64,000 bases of DNA from WRGA01 sp031553395. Lineage in GTDB: Bacteria > Bacteroidota > Bacteroidia > Bacteroidales > WRGA01. The notes under the pieces were generated by a model. It saw nothing but the letters and a program-made list of their open reading frames with translations. It did not search any database and had not been told where the DNA came from. The stretch is taken from positions 39,800 through 103,799 of the forward strand of contig JAVBLR010000017.1 in assembly GCA_031553395.1 (NCBI GenBank). Direction: 5' to 3'. Position 1 is the stretch's first letter, and each line of letters opens with the position of its first letter. The position numbers and the translations under genes were made by a program. Below are positions 35,954 through 43,574 of the stretch, one piece after another.

Positions 35954-36853
35954 ATGATACGAAATCTAATAATTGCACTAATGTTAATCGTCCTGATTTC
36001 CTGTAATCGAAACAAATTCGAGCACGATGCATCAGGAGTATTTGAAGCTACGGAAGTAATTGTTTCTTCAGAAGCTTCAGGAAAAATAGAGGAATTAAAT
36101 CTTATTGAAGGAACAACTCTTTCAAAAGGTCAGTATGTCGGATATATCGACAGTACACAATTGTATCTGAAAAAACTGCAGTTACAAACAACCCGGAAAG
36201 CTGTAAGTGTTCGAAAACCTGATATTGCATTACAAATAGCTGCAACTAAAGAGCAAATCGAAAAAGCAAAATTAGAAAAACAACGGGTTGAAAATCTTTA
36301 TAAAGACAATGCTGCGACACAAAAACAAGTAGATGATGCCGATTCTCAACTGAAAGTACTGCAAAGTTCGTTGAGCGCACAAATCAATTCGCTTTCGACT
36401 TCGGTAAATAGTTTGAATGAAGAAAGTTCGACGTATGAAATTCAAATTGCACAAATCGAAGACCAATTATCAAAATGCAAGATTATCAATCCGATAAACG
36501 GAACAGTATTGAATAAATATATGGAAGCAAGTGAAGTAGTTGTTCCGGGAAAAGCACTGTACAAGATTGCTGATACGCAACATCTTTTCTTGCGAGTATA
36601 TTTGGTTGCAAATCAATTGGAAAAAGCAAAAATAGGAGAAAAAGTAACTGTTTCGATTGCATTGTCCGATAGCGAGCAAAAAACATATTCGGGAACAATC
36701 ACTTGGATTTCTGACAAAGCCGAATTTACCCCGAAAACTATTCAGACAAAAGATGAGCGTCAGAACCTGGTTTATGCTGTAAAAGTAGCCGTAGAAAATA
36801 CTGATGGATTAATAAAAATCGGGATGTACGGCGATATGGACTTTGGAAATTAA
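35954..36853 (+). CDS. HlyD-family membrane fusion lipoprotein (YbhG-like)
   Basis: 299 residues. The signal ends IVLISCNRN, so it is lipidated at about Cys17. First lipoyl half: VIVSSEASGKIEELNLIEGT. The coiled-coil hairpin spans about 75-165 (IAATKEQIEKAKLEKQRVEN ... IAQIEDQLSKCKI); the second lipoyl half is INPINGTVLNKYMEASEVVV. A short beta-barrel follows. It is the periplasmic adaptor between the ABC-2 permeases and the cluster TolC. Confidence 0.93.
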   Translation: MIRNLIIALMLIVLISCNRNKFEHDASGVFEATEVIVSSEASGKIEELNLIEGTTLSKGQYVGYIDSTQLYLKKLQLQTTRKAVSVRKPDIALQIAATKEQIEKAKLEKQRVENLYKDNAATQKQVDDADSQLKVLQSSLSAQINSLSTSVNSLNEESSTYEIQIAQIEDQLSKCKIINPINGTVLNKYMEASEVVVPGKALYKIADTQHLFLRVYLVANQLEKAKIGEKVTVSIALSDSEQKTYSGTITWISDKAEFTPKTIQTKDERQNLVYAVKVAVENTDGLIKIGMYGDMDFGN

Positions 36854-36859
36854 GCAAAT

Positions 36860-36911
36860 TCTAGTTATTTGTTATTACACCAACAACGAATAACCAATAA
36901 CTAACAACAAA
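36860..36911. repeat. heptad palindrome left of the toxin module
   Basis: AGTTATT/TGTTATT faces CAACAAC/GAATAAC/CAATAAC/TAACAAC. It fills the gap after the HlyD-like gene. Confidence 0.8.
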
Positions 36912-36947
36912 ATTGTTCTTTGAAATATTGGGTTACACGTAGTTGAG

Positions 36948-36978
36948 TTGACTTGGAAGGTAAAATTCCCTATCTTTG
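36948..36978 (+). promoter_or_regulatory. promoter of the antitoxin/zeta-toxin module
   Basis: TTG (36948-36950), 20 nt, TATCTTTG (36971-36978): full -33/-7 match. Predicted start near 36983, 15 nt before the antitoxin ATG. It also rules out an in-frame TTG at 36953 as a start codon. Confidence 0.8.
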
Positions 36979-36997
36979 TTGTAAAATTAAAATCAAT

Positions 36998-37189
36998 ATG
37001 GATTTAACGTACAATTTTCTTCAAGACACAGAGCCTTCAGAAGAACAACTAGAGATGTTGATGTGTGAGGTTGCTGAAGAAGCCCGGAAACGTAGAGAAA
37101 AGGCTGATGAAAGTTTCAAAAAAACGATTCTTAATGAAATAAAATTAGCTGCCGAAAGAGGGAAAAAACTTATAAAGCAACAACAATGA
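36998..37189 (+). CDS. small acidic/basic helical protein, probable antitoxin
   Basis: 63 residues from ATG 36998. It is strongly helical with charge-rich segments (SEEQLEMLMCEVAEEARKRR, AAERGKKLIKQQQ) and no recognised domain. The 4-nt ATGA overlap with the zeta-toxin-like gene, small size and own promoter are the usual features of an antitoxin; no biochemical proof can be read from sequence. It is not similar to the well-known epsilon antitoxin. Confidence 0.75.
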   Translation: MDLTYNFLQDTEPSEEQLEMLMCEVAEEARKRREKADESFKKTILNEIKLAAERGKKLIKQQQ

Positions 37190-37782
37190 TGCAAAAACCA
37201 AAATTGTTGATTATTGCCGGACCAAATGGCTCTGGAAAAACCTCTGTAACAAGTAAAATTCTGAAACATGATTGGGTTGAGGGATGTACTTATATCAATC
37301 CTGATAATATTGCCCGTGATGTGTTTGGCGATTGGAATTCCCCTGAAGCTGTAATGAAAGCTGCGCAATATGCAACAACGCAAAGAGAAGATTGTATACA
37401 GAATAATCAAAGTTTTTTATTTGAAACGGTTTTGTCAGCACCTGATAAATTAGATTTTATTGCAAAGGCTCAAAATGCAGGTTATTTTATCAGATTATTT
37501 TTTGTTGGAACAGATCATCCATCAATTAATGCATCTCGAATTGCTCATCGGGTGATGGAAGGTGGCCATGATGTTCCTATTACAAAAATAGTGAATAGAT
37601 ACGCGAAGTCTATAGCCAATTGTTCTCAGGCTGCTTTGTTGGTTGATCGTATGTATGTTTATGATAATTCAGTAGATGATGCTTTTCCAAAACTCTTATT
37701 CAAAACTATAAATGGGAAGGTAGAAAAAATCTATACAGAAGTAAATCCTTGGGCAAAAGATATTCTGCAAACATTAACATAA
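37186..37782 (+). CDS. zeta-toxin family P-loop kinase-like protein
   Basis: 198 residues. Walker A AGPNGSGKTSVTSKIL at about residues 11-26; then YINPDNIARDVFG, a substrate-binding type loop, and FETVLSAPDKLDFIAKAQ. FIRLFFVGTDHPSINASRIA and RVMEGGHDVP are family motifs. Zeta toxins phosphorylate UDP-N-acetylglucosamine or related sugars and poison cell-wall synthesis; close cousins may act on other small molecules. It is coupled by 4 nt to the small upstream gene and ended by a terminator at 37806. Confidence 0.9.
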   Translation: MMQKPKLLIIAGPNGSGKTSVTSKILKHDWVEGCTYINPDNIARDVFGDWNSPEAVMKAAQYATTQREDCIQNNQSFLFETVLSAPDKLDFIAKAQNAGYFIRLFFVGTDHPSINASRIAHRVMEGGHDVPITKIVNRYAKSIANCSQAALLVDRMYVYDNSVDDAFPKLLFKTINGKVEKIYTEVNPWAKDILQTLT

Positions 37783-37805
37783 GTTTAAAATAAATATTTT
37801 AAAAG

Positions 37806-37840
37806 CGTGTAACTCAATAACAAACAGTTACACGTTTTTT
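37806..37840 (+). terminator. intrinsic terminator of the toxin module
   Basis: Stem CGTGTAACT (37806-37814), 11-nt loop, AGTTACACG (37826-37834), then six T. It isolates the module from the exporter genes downstream, at least partly. Confidence 0.85.
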
Positions 37841-37847
37841 ATTTTTA

Positions 37848-37890
37848 TAAAATAACGAATAAACACAACGAATAACGAATAACAAACAAC
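37848..37890. repeat. heptad arm right of the toxin module
   Basis: AAATAAC/GAATAAA/CACAACG/AATAACG/AATAACA/AACAAC-type units lead to the start of the first ABC gene. Together with 36860-36911 it looks like one palindrome split by the toxin module. Confidence 0.75.
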
Positions 37891-37894
37891 TAAA

Positions 37895-38773
37895 ATGCCT
37901 TCAATTCAAATACACACCATTTCAAAAAAGTACAAAGACATTCAAGCTTTGGACACCATTTCGTTTGATATCGAAAAAGGAGAATTGTTCGGATTGATAG
38001 GACCGGATGGGGCAGGGAAGACCTCTCTTTTTCGCATACTTACGACATTACTTTTGCCGGATGCCGGAACAGCAACTGTTGAAGGCTTTGATACGGTAAC
38101 TCAATATAAGGAAATCCGGAATATAGTCGGATACATGCCCGGACGGTTTTCGTTGTATCAAGACCTTTCCGTTGAAGAGAATCTAAATTTTTTTGCAAAT
38201 GTTTTCAATACGACTATTGAAGAAAATTATGATTTGGTAAAGGATATTTATGTTCAAATTGAACCGTTTAAAAGCAGGCGTGCAGGAAAACTTTCCGGCG
38301 GAATGAAGCAGAAACTGGCACTTTGTTGCGCATTGATTCATAAACCGGAAGTATTGTTTTTGGATGAACCAACAACTGGTGTCGATCCTGTTTCCCGCAA
38401 AGAATTTTGGGATATGCTTCAGCGATTAAAACAACAAGGAATTACCATTCTTGTTTCTACGCCTTATATGGACGAGGCGGTTTTGTGTGATAAGATTGGA
38501 TTGATTCAGTCGGGAAAGATATTGTCAATTGATACGCCCGAAAATATTATTAAATCTTATCCGCAAAAAATATATGCGCTGAAAGGGAAAAATAATTATC
38601 AAATCCTGAAGGAATTAAGGGGAAATCCGAATATTCAATCATGTTATATTTTCGGTGAATATTTGCATATTACACTAAAAGATGAAAATCAATTCGATTT
38701 TCCGAAAGATATGGAAGTAAAAAATATAGAAGCAAGTATAGAAGACTGCTTTATTCAACTGATGAATAATTAG
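37895..38773 (+). CDS. ABC transporter ATPase (YbhF N-terminal-half type)
   Basis: 292 residues. Walker A GPDGAGKTSLFRIL at about residues 36-49; Q-loop YMPGRFSLYQDLSVEENLNF; signature LSGGMKQKLALCCALIH; Walker B VLFLDEPTTGVDP; then STPYMDEAVLCDKIG. It corresponds to the first ATPase half of E. coli YbhF, here a separate gene. It drives the two ABC-2 permeases at 40020 and 41166. Confidence 0.94.
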   Translation: MPSIQIHTISKKYKDIQALDTISFDIEKGELFGLIGPDGAGKTSLFRILTTLLLPDAGTATVEGFDTVTQYKEIRNIVGYMPGRFSLYQDLSVEENLNFFANVFNTTIEENYDLVKDIYVQIEPFKSRRAGKLSGGMKQKLALCCALIHKPEVLFLDEPTTGVDPVSRKEFWDMLQRLKQQGITILVSTPYMDEAVLCDKIGLIQSGKILSIDTPENIIKSYPQKIYALKGKNNYQILKELRGNPNIQSCYIFGEYLHITLKDENQFDFPKDMEVKNIEASIEDCFIQLMNN

Positions 38774-38852
38774 TTATTGGTTACTGGTTGTTTGTTATTA
38801 GTCCTGTAAATCAAAACAACCTACAACAAATAACGAATAACAAAAAACAACA
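38772..38852. repeat. heptad palindrome between the two ABC ATPase genes
   Basis: AGTTATT/GGTTACT/GGTTGTT/TGTTATT units face AAAACAA/CCTACAA/CAAATAA/CGAATAA/CAAAAAA units. They run from the stop codon of one gene to the ATG of the next. Confidence 0.85.
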
Positions 38853-39593
38853 ATGGACAAATCAGTTATTACAAATAATTTAACCAAACGTTTTGACGAA
38901 TTTACTGCAGTAGACAATATTTCATTTGAAGTATCTCAAGGTGAGATTTTTGGGTTTCTCGGTGCAAATGGTGCAGGGAAAACTACAGCCATGCGGATGC
39001 TTTGTGGATTGTCAATGCCAACTTTCGGAAGCGGGACGGTTGCCGGATTTGATATTTATAAAGAACAAGAGAAAATCAAGCAAAATATCGGTTATATGAG
39101 TCAAAAATTTTCGTTGTATGAAGATTTGACAGTTAAAGAAAATATGCGTTTGTTTGGTGGAATTTATGGAATGACCAATAATGAAATTAAATCCAAAACG
39201 ATAGAATCGTTAAATGAATTAGGATTGGATTCAGAACAGAATCTATTGGTAGGTTCTTTGCCATTGGGAATCAAGCAAAAGGTTTCGTTTGCAGTATCCA
39301 TTTTTCATACGCCTAAAATTGTATTTTTGGATGAACCAACAGGTGGTGTTGACCCGATTGCCCGCCGTAAATTCTGGGAAATGATTTATCAGGCATCCGA
39401 ACAGGGAATTACCGTTTTCGTTACAACTCATTATATGGACGAGGCCGAATATTGTAATCGTGTATCTATCATGGTTGACGGAAAAATTGAAGCATTAGAT
39501 ACACCCGAAAATCTCCGGAAACAATTCAATGCATCTGATATGAATGGTGTTTTTCAGCAATTGGCAAGAAAGGCGACGAGAGGAGATAATTAA
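38853..39593 (+). CDS. ABC transporter ATPase (YbhF C-terminal-half type)
   Basis: 246 residues. Walker A GANGAGKTTAMRMLCGL, Q-loop YMSQKFSLYEDLTVKEN, signature replaced by SLPLGIKQKVSFAV, Walker B IVFLDEPTGGVDP, and TTHYMDEAEYCNRVSIM. The LPLG signature is normal for the second half of YbhF-type fusions, so the two separate genes here equal one split YbhF. The pair probably forms a heterodimeric motor. Confidence 0.94.
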   Translation: MDKSVITNNLTKRFDEFTAVDNISFEVSQGEIFGFLGANGAGKTTAMRMLCGLSMPTFGSGTVAGFDIYKEQEKIKQNIGYMSQKFSLYEDLTVKENMRLFGGIYGMTNNEIKSKTIESLNELGLDSEQNLLVGSLPLGIKQKVSFAVSIFHTPKIVFLDEPTGGVDPIARRKFWEMIYQASEQGITVFVTTHYMDEAEYCNRVSIMVDGKIEALDTPENLRKQFNASDMNGVFQQLARKATRGDN

Positions 39594-39627
39594 TTAACAA
39601 TTAATAATTAACAATTAATAATTTAAA
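39593..39627. repeat. left heptad arm of the IVP-like cassette
   Basis: Units of ATTAACA/ATTAATA alternate (AATTAACAATTAATAATT twice over). They start at the ATPase stop codon and end at the IVP-like ATG. Confidence 0.85.
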
Positions 39628-39981
39628 ATGAAGGAAAGTGTCATTAGAAATAAGTCGTACAAGTTTGCATTGAGAATAATAAAAGCTTTTAAATATTTGA
39701 AGGAAGAACAGCGAGAGTTTGTTTTGTCCAAACAAATGTTAAGAAGTGGAACGGCTGTAGGTGCTTTAGTTCGAGAAGCAGAATATGGGCAGTCTAAAGC
39801 GGATTTTATTCATAAATTAAGCATTGCCCTTAAAGAAGCAAATGAAACGGAATATTGGCTTTTATTATTAAAAGATAGTGATTACATAACTATTGAAAGT
39901 TTTCATTCAATTCATACTGATTGTGTTGAGTTAATTAAATTACTCACAAGTATTATAAATACTTCCAAAAAAGCCAAGTGA
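39628..39981 (+). CDS. four-helix-bundle protein (23S rRNA IVP-like), sense orientation
   Basis: 117 residues, full length. Family landmarks: IRNKSYKFALRIIKAFKYLK, REFVLSKQMLRSGTAVGALV, REAEYGQSKADFIHKLSIAL and EANETEYWLLLLKDSDYI. It belongs to a different subfamily from the copy at 35440. It sits between the ATPase and permease genes of an exporter operon, with inverted heptad arms that abut its neighbours exactly. Function unknown; RNA association is suggested only by family history. Confidence 0.92.
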   Translation: MKESVIRNKSYKFALRIIKAFKYLKEEQREFVLSKQMLRSGTAVGALVREAEYGQSKADFIHKLSIALKEANETEYWLLLLKDSDYITIESFHSIHTDCVELIKLLTSIINTSKKAK

Positions 39982-39984
39982 TTG

Positions 39985-40019
39985 AATTATTAATTGTTAA
40001 CTATTAATTATTAATTAAA
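39985..40019. repeat. right heptad arm of the IVP-like cassette
   Basis: AATTATTAATTGTTAACTAT followed by TAATTATTAATT. It is the inverted complement of the left arm (39593-39627) with few changes and ends at the permease ATG. Confidence 0.85.
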
Positions 40020-41126
40020 ATGAGGCAATTCAGAAGCTTCATAAAAAAAGAATTCTACCACATTTTCCGCGATGGACGGACAATGTTGATGTTGCTTGCT
40101 ATGCCTGTGGTGCAACTGATAATCTTTGGTTTTGCAATAACGAATGAAATCAGGAATACGCCGTTTGCCGTGTTGGACGAATCGAAGGATGCAACTTCAA
40201 CTCAACTCATTGAAAAAATGGATGGTAGCAAATATTTTGATTTAATCGGGACATTGACTTCATCAGCAGAAATCGATAAAGACTTCCAACAAGGAAAAAT
40301 AAAAATGGCATTGGTTATTCCTGCCAATTTTGGAAATGATTTATTGCATGCCGGAAGTGCTGATATTCAGGTATTGGTTGATGCATCTGACCCAAATGAA
40401 GCATCGACAATTATTTCTTATGGGCAACAGATTATCATGCAATATCAACAACAGGATTTGATGAAGGGTAAAAGCATTCCATATATGATTCGTCCTGAAG
40501 TGAAGATGTTGTACAATCCCCAATTGGAAAGTGCGTATAATTTCGTTCCGGGAATTATGGGGCTGATTTTAATGTTGATTTGCGCCATGATGACATCCAT
40601 TTCAATTGTACGGGAAAAAGAACAGGGAACAATGGAAATTCTGCTTGTTTCGCCTATCAAACCGTTGTTTATTGTGTTGGCAAAGGCGATTCCATATTTT
40701 TTCATTTCCATTGTGGATGTTATTATGATTTTGTTGTTATCGACTTTTGTGTTGAATGTGCCGATTGCGGGAAATATTGTTCTTATTCTGTTTTTGAGCA
40801 TGGTTTTTACACTTTCGGCATTATCATTAGGAATGCTGATTTCGTCCGTAACTCAATCGCAACAAGCGGCAATGCTTATATCAGGCGTCGGATTGATGTT
40901 GCCGACCATGCTTCTGTCTGGTTTAATATTTCCGTTGGAAAATATGCCATGGATACTGAGAATGATATCGAATATTATTCCTGCAAAATGGTTTATAACG
41001 GCCATAAAAGATGTAATGATTAAAGGATTGGGATTTGCTTCCATTTGGCAGGAATGTTCCATTTTGTTTGGAATGACAGCTTTCTTGTTGATATTTAGCA
41101 TCAAACGCTTTAAGAATAGACTTTGA
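40020..41126 (+). CDS. ABC-2 type permease (YbhS/YbhR-like)
   Basis: 368 residues. One N-terminal helix (MLMLLAMPVVQLIIFGFAI), a large periplasmic domain (NTPFAVLDESKDATSTQLIE ... IQVLVDASDPNEASTIISYG), then five helices starting FVPGIMGLILMLICAMMTSI. The ABC-2 landmark VREKEQGTMEILLVSPIKPL and LLSGLIFPLENMPWILRMIS are clear. It is one of two paired permeases of the exporter; substrates of YbhFSR relatives include drugs and sodium/lithium ions. Confidence 0.95.
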   Translation: MRQFRSFIKKEFYHIFRDGRTMLMLLAMPVVQLIIFGFAITNEIRNTPFAVLDESKDATSTQLIEKMDGSKYFDLIGTLTSSAEIDKDFQQGKIKMALVIPANFGNDLLHAGSADIQVLVDASDPNEASTIISYGQQIIMQYQQQDLMKGKSIPYMIRPEVKMLYNPQLESAYNFVPGIMGLILMLICAMMTSISIVREKEQGTMEILLVSPIKPLFIVLAKAIPYFFISIVDVIMILLLSTFVLNVPIAGNIVLILFLSMVFTLSALSLGMLISSVTQSQQAAMLISGVGLMLPTMLLSGLIFPLENMPWILRMISNIIPAKWFITAIKDVMIKGLGFASIWQECSILFGMTAFLLIFSIKRFKNRL

Positions 41127-41232
41127 TAATTGACAACGAAAAACAATCAAACAAAAGAATTACAAATGAAAAACGACAACAACATACAATCTTCCAAAAA
41201 ATTGTCAACTGTCAATTGTCAACTGTCAATTC
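41125..41232. repeat. heptad palindrome across the second permease start
   Basis: A short left arm (GATAATTGACAAC, about 41125-41137) faces four TTGTCAA/CTGTCAA heptads (41202-41229), which lie within the coding region. The ATG at 41166 sits in the loop. Confidence 0.75.
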
Positions 41233-42335
41233 TACGATTTCTTCTTCAAAAGGAATTTTTACAGATATTCAGGAATAAAACGATTTTGAAGTTGATAGTT
41301 GCTCTTCCCATTATCCAGTTATTGATTTTACCTTGGGCTGCGACATTTGAACAACGTAATATTTCGTTGAGTGTAATTGATAATGATCATAGTTCTTACT
41401 CTCAAAAATTGATTGAAAAAGCTATTTCTTCTGGTTATTTTCGACTGACTGATTATTCTTCCTCTTATTTGCAAGCATTAAAATCAATCGAAAAAAACGA
41501 ATCGGATTTGATATTAGAAATTCCGCATAATTTCGAAAATAATCTAATACGCGAGCAATCTACAGATTTAATGTTATCTGTAAATGCAGTAAATGGACAA
41601 AAAGCGGGATTGGGTTCGGCTTACATTAGTCAGATTATCAGCGATTTTAATAAAGATGTTATTCAGCAACAAACAAATCAAACAACCACACAAAATACAA
41701 TCAATATAAAACCGTATTACCGGTATAATACGCAAATGAGTTATCGTAATTTTATGGTTCCGGGCATTATTGTGATGTTGGTAACATTGATTGGCGGAAT
41801 GCTTTCGGCATTAAATATTGTAAAGGAAAAAGAAATCGGAACAATCGAACAAATCAATGTAACACCGATTCCGAAAGCGGTTTTTATCTTAGGGAAATTG
41901 ATGCCGTTTTGGGTAATGGGTTTGTGTATTCTGACAGCCGGATTATTTGTCGCATGGGTTATCTACGGGCTACTTCCTGTAGGACATCTTATAAATATTT
42001 ATATTTTTGCATTTTTCTATTTGTTGGCTTTTTCGGGCATCGGACTGTTAATTTCAACTTATTCCGAAACGCAACAGCAAGCGATGTTTGTTGCATTCTT
42101 TTTCCTGATAATATTCTTCCTGTTAAGCGGATTATTTACACCGATAAGCAGTATGCCCGGCTGGGCGCAAGTTGTAACCCGTTTCAATCCGGTGCGTTAT
42201 TTTGTGGAAGTGATGCGGTTGGTTTATATGAAAGGTAGCGGATTTATTGATATTATGCCACAACTACTTCATATTATTGCATTTGCAGCGTTTTTTAATA
42301 CTTGGGCGATATTTAATTATAAGAAAACGAGTTGA
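41166..42335 (+). CDS. ABC-2 type permease (YbhS/YbhR-like), second subunit
   Basis: 389 residues from ATG 41166; a TTG at 41130 is less likely. The core begins ILRFLLQKEFLQIFRNKTIL, followed by a periplasmic domain (NISLSVIDNDHSSYSQKLIE). Helices include FMVPGIIVMLVTLIGGMLSA, VKEKEIGTIEQINVTPIPKA is the ABC-2 landmark, and GLFTPISSMPGWAQVVTRFN ends the core. The 25-residue N-terminal extension contains LSTVNCQLS, encoded by DNA heptads, and is not typical of the family. It is the last gene of the exporter cluster. Confidence 0.93.
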   Translation: MKNDNNIQSSKKLSTVNCQLSILRFLLQKEFLQIFRNKTILKLIVALPIIQLLILPWAATFEQRNISLSVIDNDHSSYSQKLIEKAISSGYFRLTDYSSSYLQALKSIEKNESDLILEIPHNFENNLIREQSTDLMLSVNAVNGQKAGLGSAYISQIISDFNKDVIQQQTNQTTTQNTINIKPYYRYNTQMSYRNFMVPGIIVMLVTLIGGMLSALNIVKEKEIGTIEQINVTPIPKAVFILGKLMPFWVMGLCILTAGLFVAWVIYGLLPVGHLINIYIFAFFYLLAFSGIGLLISTYSETQQQAMFVAFFFLIIFFLLSGLFTPISSMPGWAQVVTRFNPVRYFVEVMRLVYMKGSGFIDIMPQLLHIIAFAAFFNTWAIFNYKKTS

Positions 42336-42428
42336 GAAATAATGAATTGATGTGTCGATATGCCAATGAAATTCGTTGAACATTCCGACCACTTTACAAT
42401 AAAGTATCAAATATTTAAGTTTCTATAA

Positions 42429-42515
42429 ATGAGGATAAAAGATATGAAATATATTCTTGAATATGCCTGCAAAAGTGATTTTAATCAAGCTATACAAGTT
42501 AAAATTGATTTGTAA
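42429..42515 (+). CDS. possible 28-residue peptide or gene remnant
   Basis: ATG at 42429, stop TAA at 42513. The peptide (MRIKDMKYILEYACKSDFN...) is helical and charged, and may be a remnant of a larger gene. No clear promoter or family. It occupies part of the 257-nt gap after the exporter. Confidence 0.2.
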   Translation: MRIKDMKYILEYACKSDFNQAIQVKIDL

Positions 42516-42548
42516 TAAGGCGTAAGGTTTAAAAAAGTATATTTTTGT

Positions 42549-42556
42549 TATCTTTG
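42549..42556 (+). promoter_or_regulatory. candidate -7 element for the 42593 lipoprotein
   Basis: TATCTTTG fits TAnnTTTG; a GGTTT lies at about the -33 position but not a clean TTG. Leader about 32 nt. Confidence 0.5.
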
Positions 42557-42592
42557 TCTAAAACTTAATTATAACATAAGAAAGGACAGAAT

Positions 42593-43462
42593 ATGAAACA
42601 TTTACGTTGTTATTTGATAATGTTTATAATAGCTACACTCTTTTATAGTTGTGAAGATTCTTCTGAGGATAAAATGGATGATTACTCTTATCCTTATTAT
42701 TACGAATTTGCTTATTGCGAATTTTCAAAAGTGAAGATGATTACTTCCTCTGAAGTAACTGAAGATGTAGATAAAATAAAAGATTATCTCAAAGGATTAT
42801 CATCGCATAGCCTAGACGAATTAGCTTTATATAAGCACTTTGAATTTAACCAATCCAAAATATATCCAGAAGAAGAAGATAAATACTCATTTGCTAAAAA
42901 AATAGGAAAAGATTCTGTTGTGGTATTTCTGGAAGATAGAAATGAAACAAAAGTGATAAAACGGCAAAATAATATTACATACTGGGAATCTCAGGATACA
43001 GTGAATATTTTTTATCCTTTGGAATATTATTCCAGTTATCGTTTTATAGATAATTTATATACACTATCGCCTTTGTATGAATTTGAACCAGATATTCCTA
43101 CTATAGTAGGCAGTTCTTATTCTTACAGAGTTAAACCCTGTATTTATGTAAAAGAGGAGAACGATGTCGTATTTATGCCAATGTGTAGTTTTGTGTATAG
43201 TCGATATAATACCAACGATTCGAAAGAATTTATAGGGCAGTTTGGTTGTAATAATTCTTTTCAAGATAATAAGACGATTCAAGGAATGTTGCGCTTAGGG
43301 GAAGCTGTTATTGTTCAGGAATACAGATTATACTTAATCAAAACAAAAGAAGAAAGAATTCTTAATAAGCTTAAAAGTGCATCTTCTTCTGTGAAAGATT
43401 TTTTTGATACCTTTCGAACAATAGGAGGGAGTGGCGTTTATCTTACATCGGATTTGCATTGA
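42593..43462 (+). CDS. lipoprotein of unknown function
   Basis: 289 residues. The signal sequence ends ATLFYSCEDSSEDKMDDYSY: a lipobox-like FYSC followed by acidic residues, which in Bacteroidota may direct surface export (inference). The rest is rich in Tyr and Asp/Glu (YPYYYEFAYCEFSKV, FYPLEYYSSYRFIDNLYTL) with no recognised domain. It stands alone between the exporter and rluF with its own -7-like element. Confidence 0.72.
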   Translation: MKHLRCYLIMFIIATLFYSCEDSSEDKMDDYSYPYYYEFAYCEFSKVKMITSSEVTEDVDKIKDYLKGLSSHSLDELALYKHFEFNQSKIYPEEEDKYSFAKKIGKDSVVVFLEDRNETKVIKRQNNITYWESQDTVNIFYPLEYYSSYRFIDNLYTLSPLYEFEPDIPTIVGSSYSYRVKPCIYVKEENDVVFMPMCSFVYSRYNTNDSKEFIGQFGCNNSFQDNKTIQGMLRLGEAVIVQEYRLYLIKTKEERILNKLKSASSSVKDFFDTFRTIGGSGVYLTSDLH

Positions 43463-43526
43463 GTAACTAACGATTCGTTGATTGCTTATTTACCCGATCA
43501 TATTTATAGTTCTTGTGTTGCTTTAA

Positions 43527-43556
43527 TTGTTTACACTTCCTTTTTTACTACTTTTG
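43527..43556 (+). promoter_or_regulatory. promoter of rluF
   Basis: TTG (43527-43529), 19 nt, TACTTTTG (43549-43556): a full match. The TTG is the -33 element, not a start codon; transcription should start near 43561, 14 nt before ATG 43575. Confidence 0.85.
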
Positions 43557-43574
43557 TGTACTTATTTTAAAAAA

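Noticed and set aside
36953..36997. TTG start for the antitoxin
   Set aside because: It lies inside the promoter spacer (36948-36978).
36932..37835. GTTACACGT direct repeats as a firm target-site duplication of the toxin module
   Set aside because: The right copy is needed for the terminator stem, so its match to the left copy may be coincidental; kept only as a hint.
38853..39593. Degenerate ABC signature (LPLGIKQK) as a sign of an inactive ATPase
   Set aside because: This variant is normal in the second half of YbhF-type ATPases, so it is a family trait.
43527..43574. TTG start giving a 16-residue longer RluF
   Set aside because: The TTG is the -33 element of a full promoter match, so it would not be transcribed.
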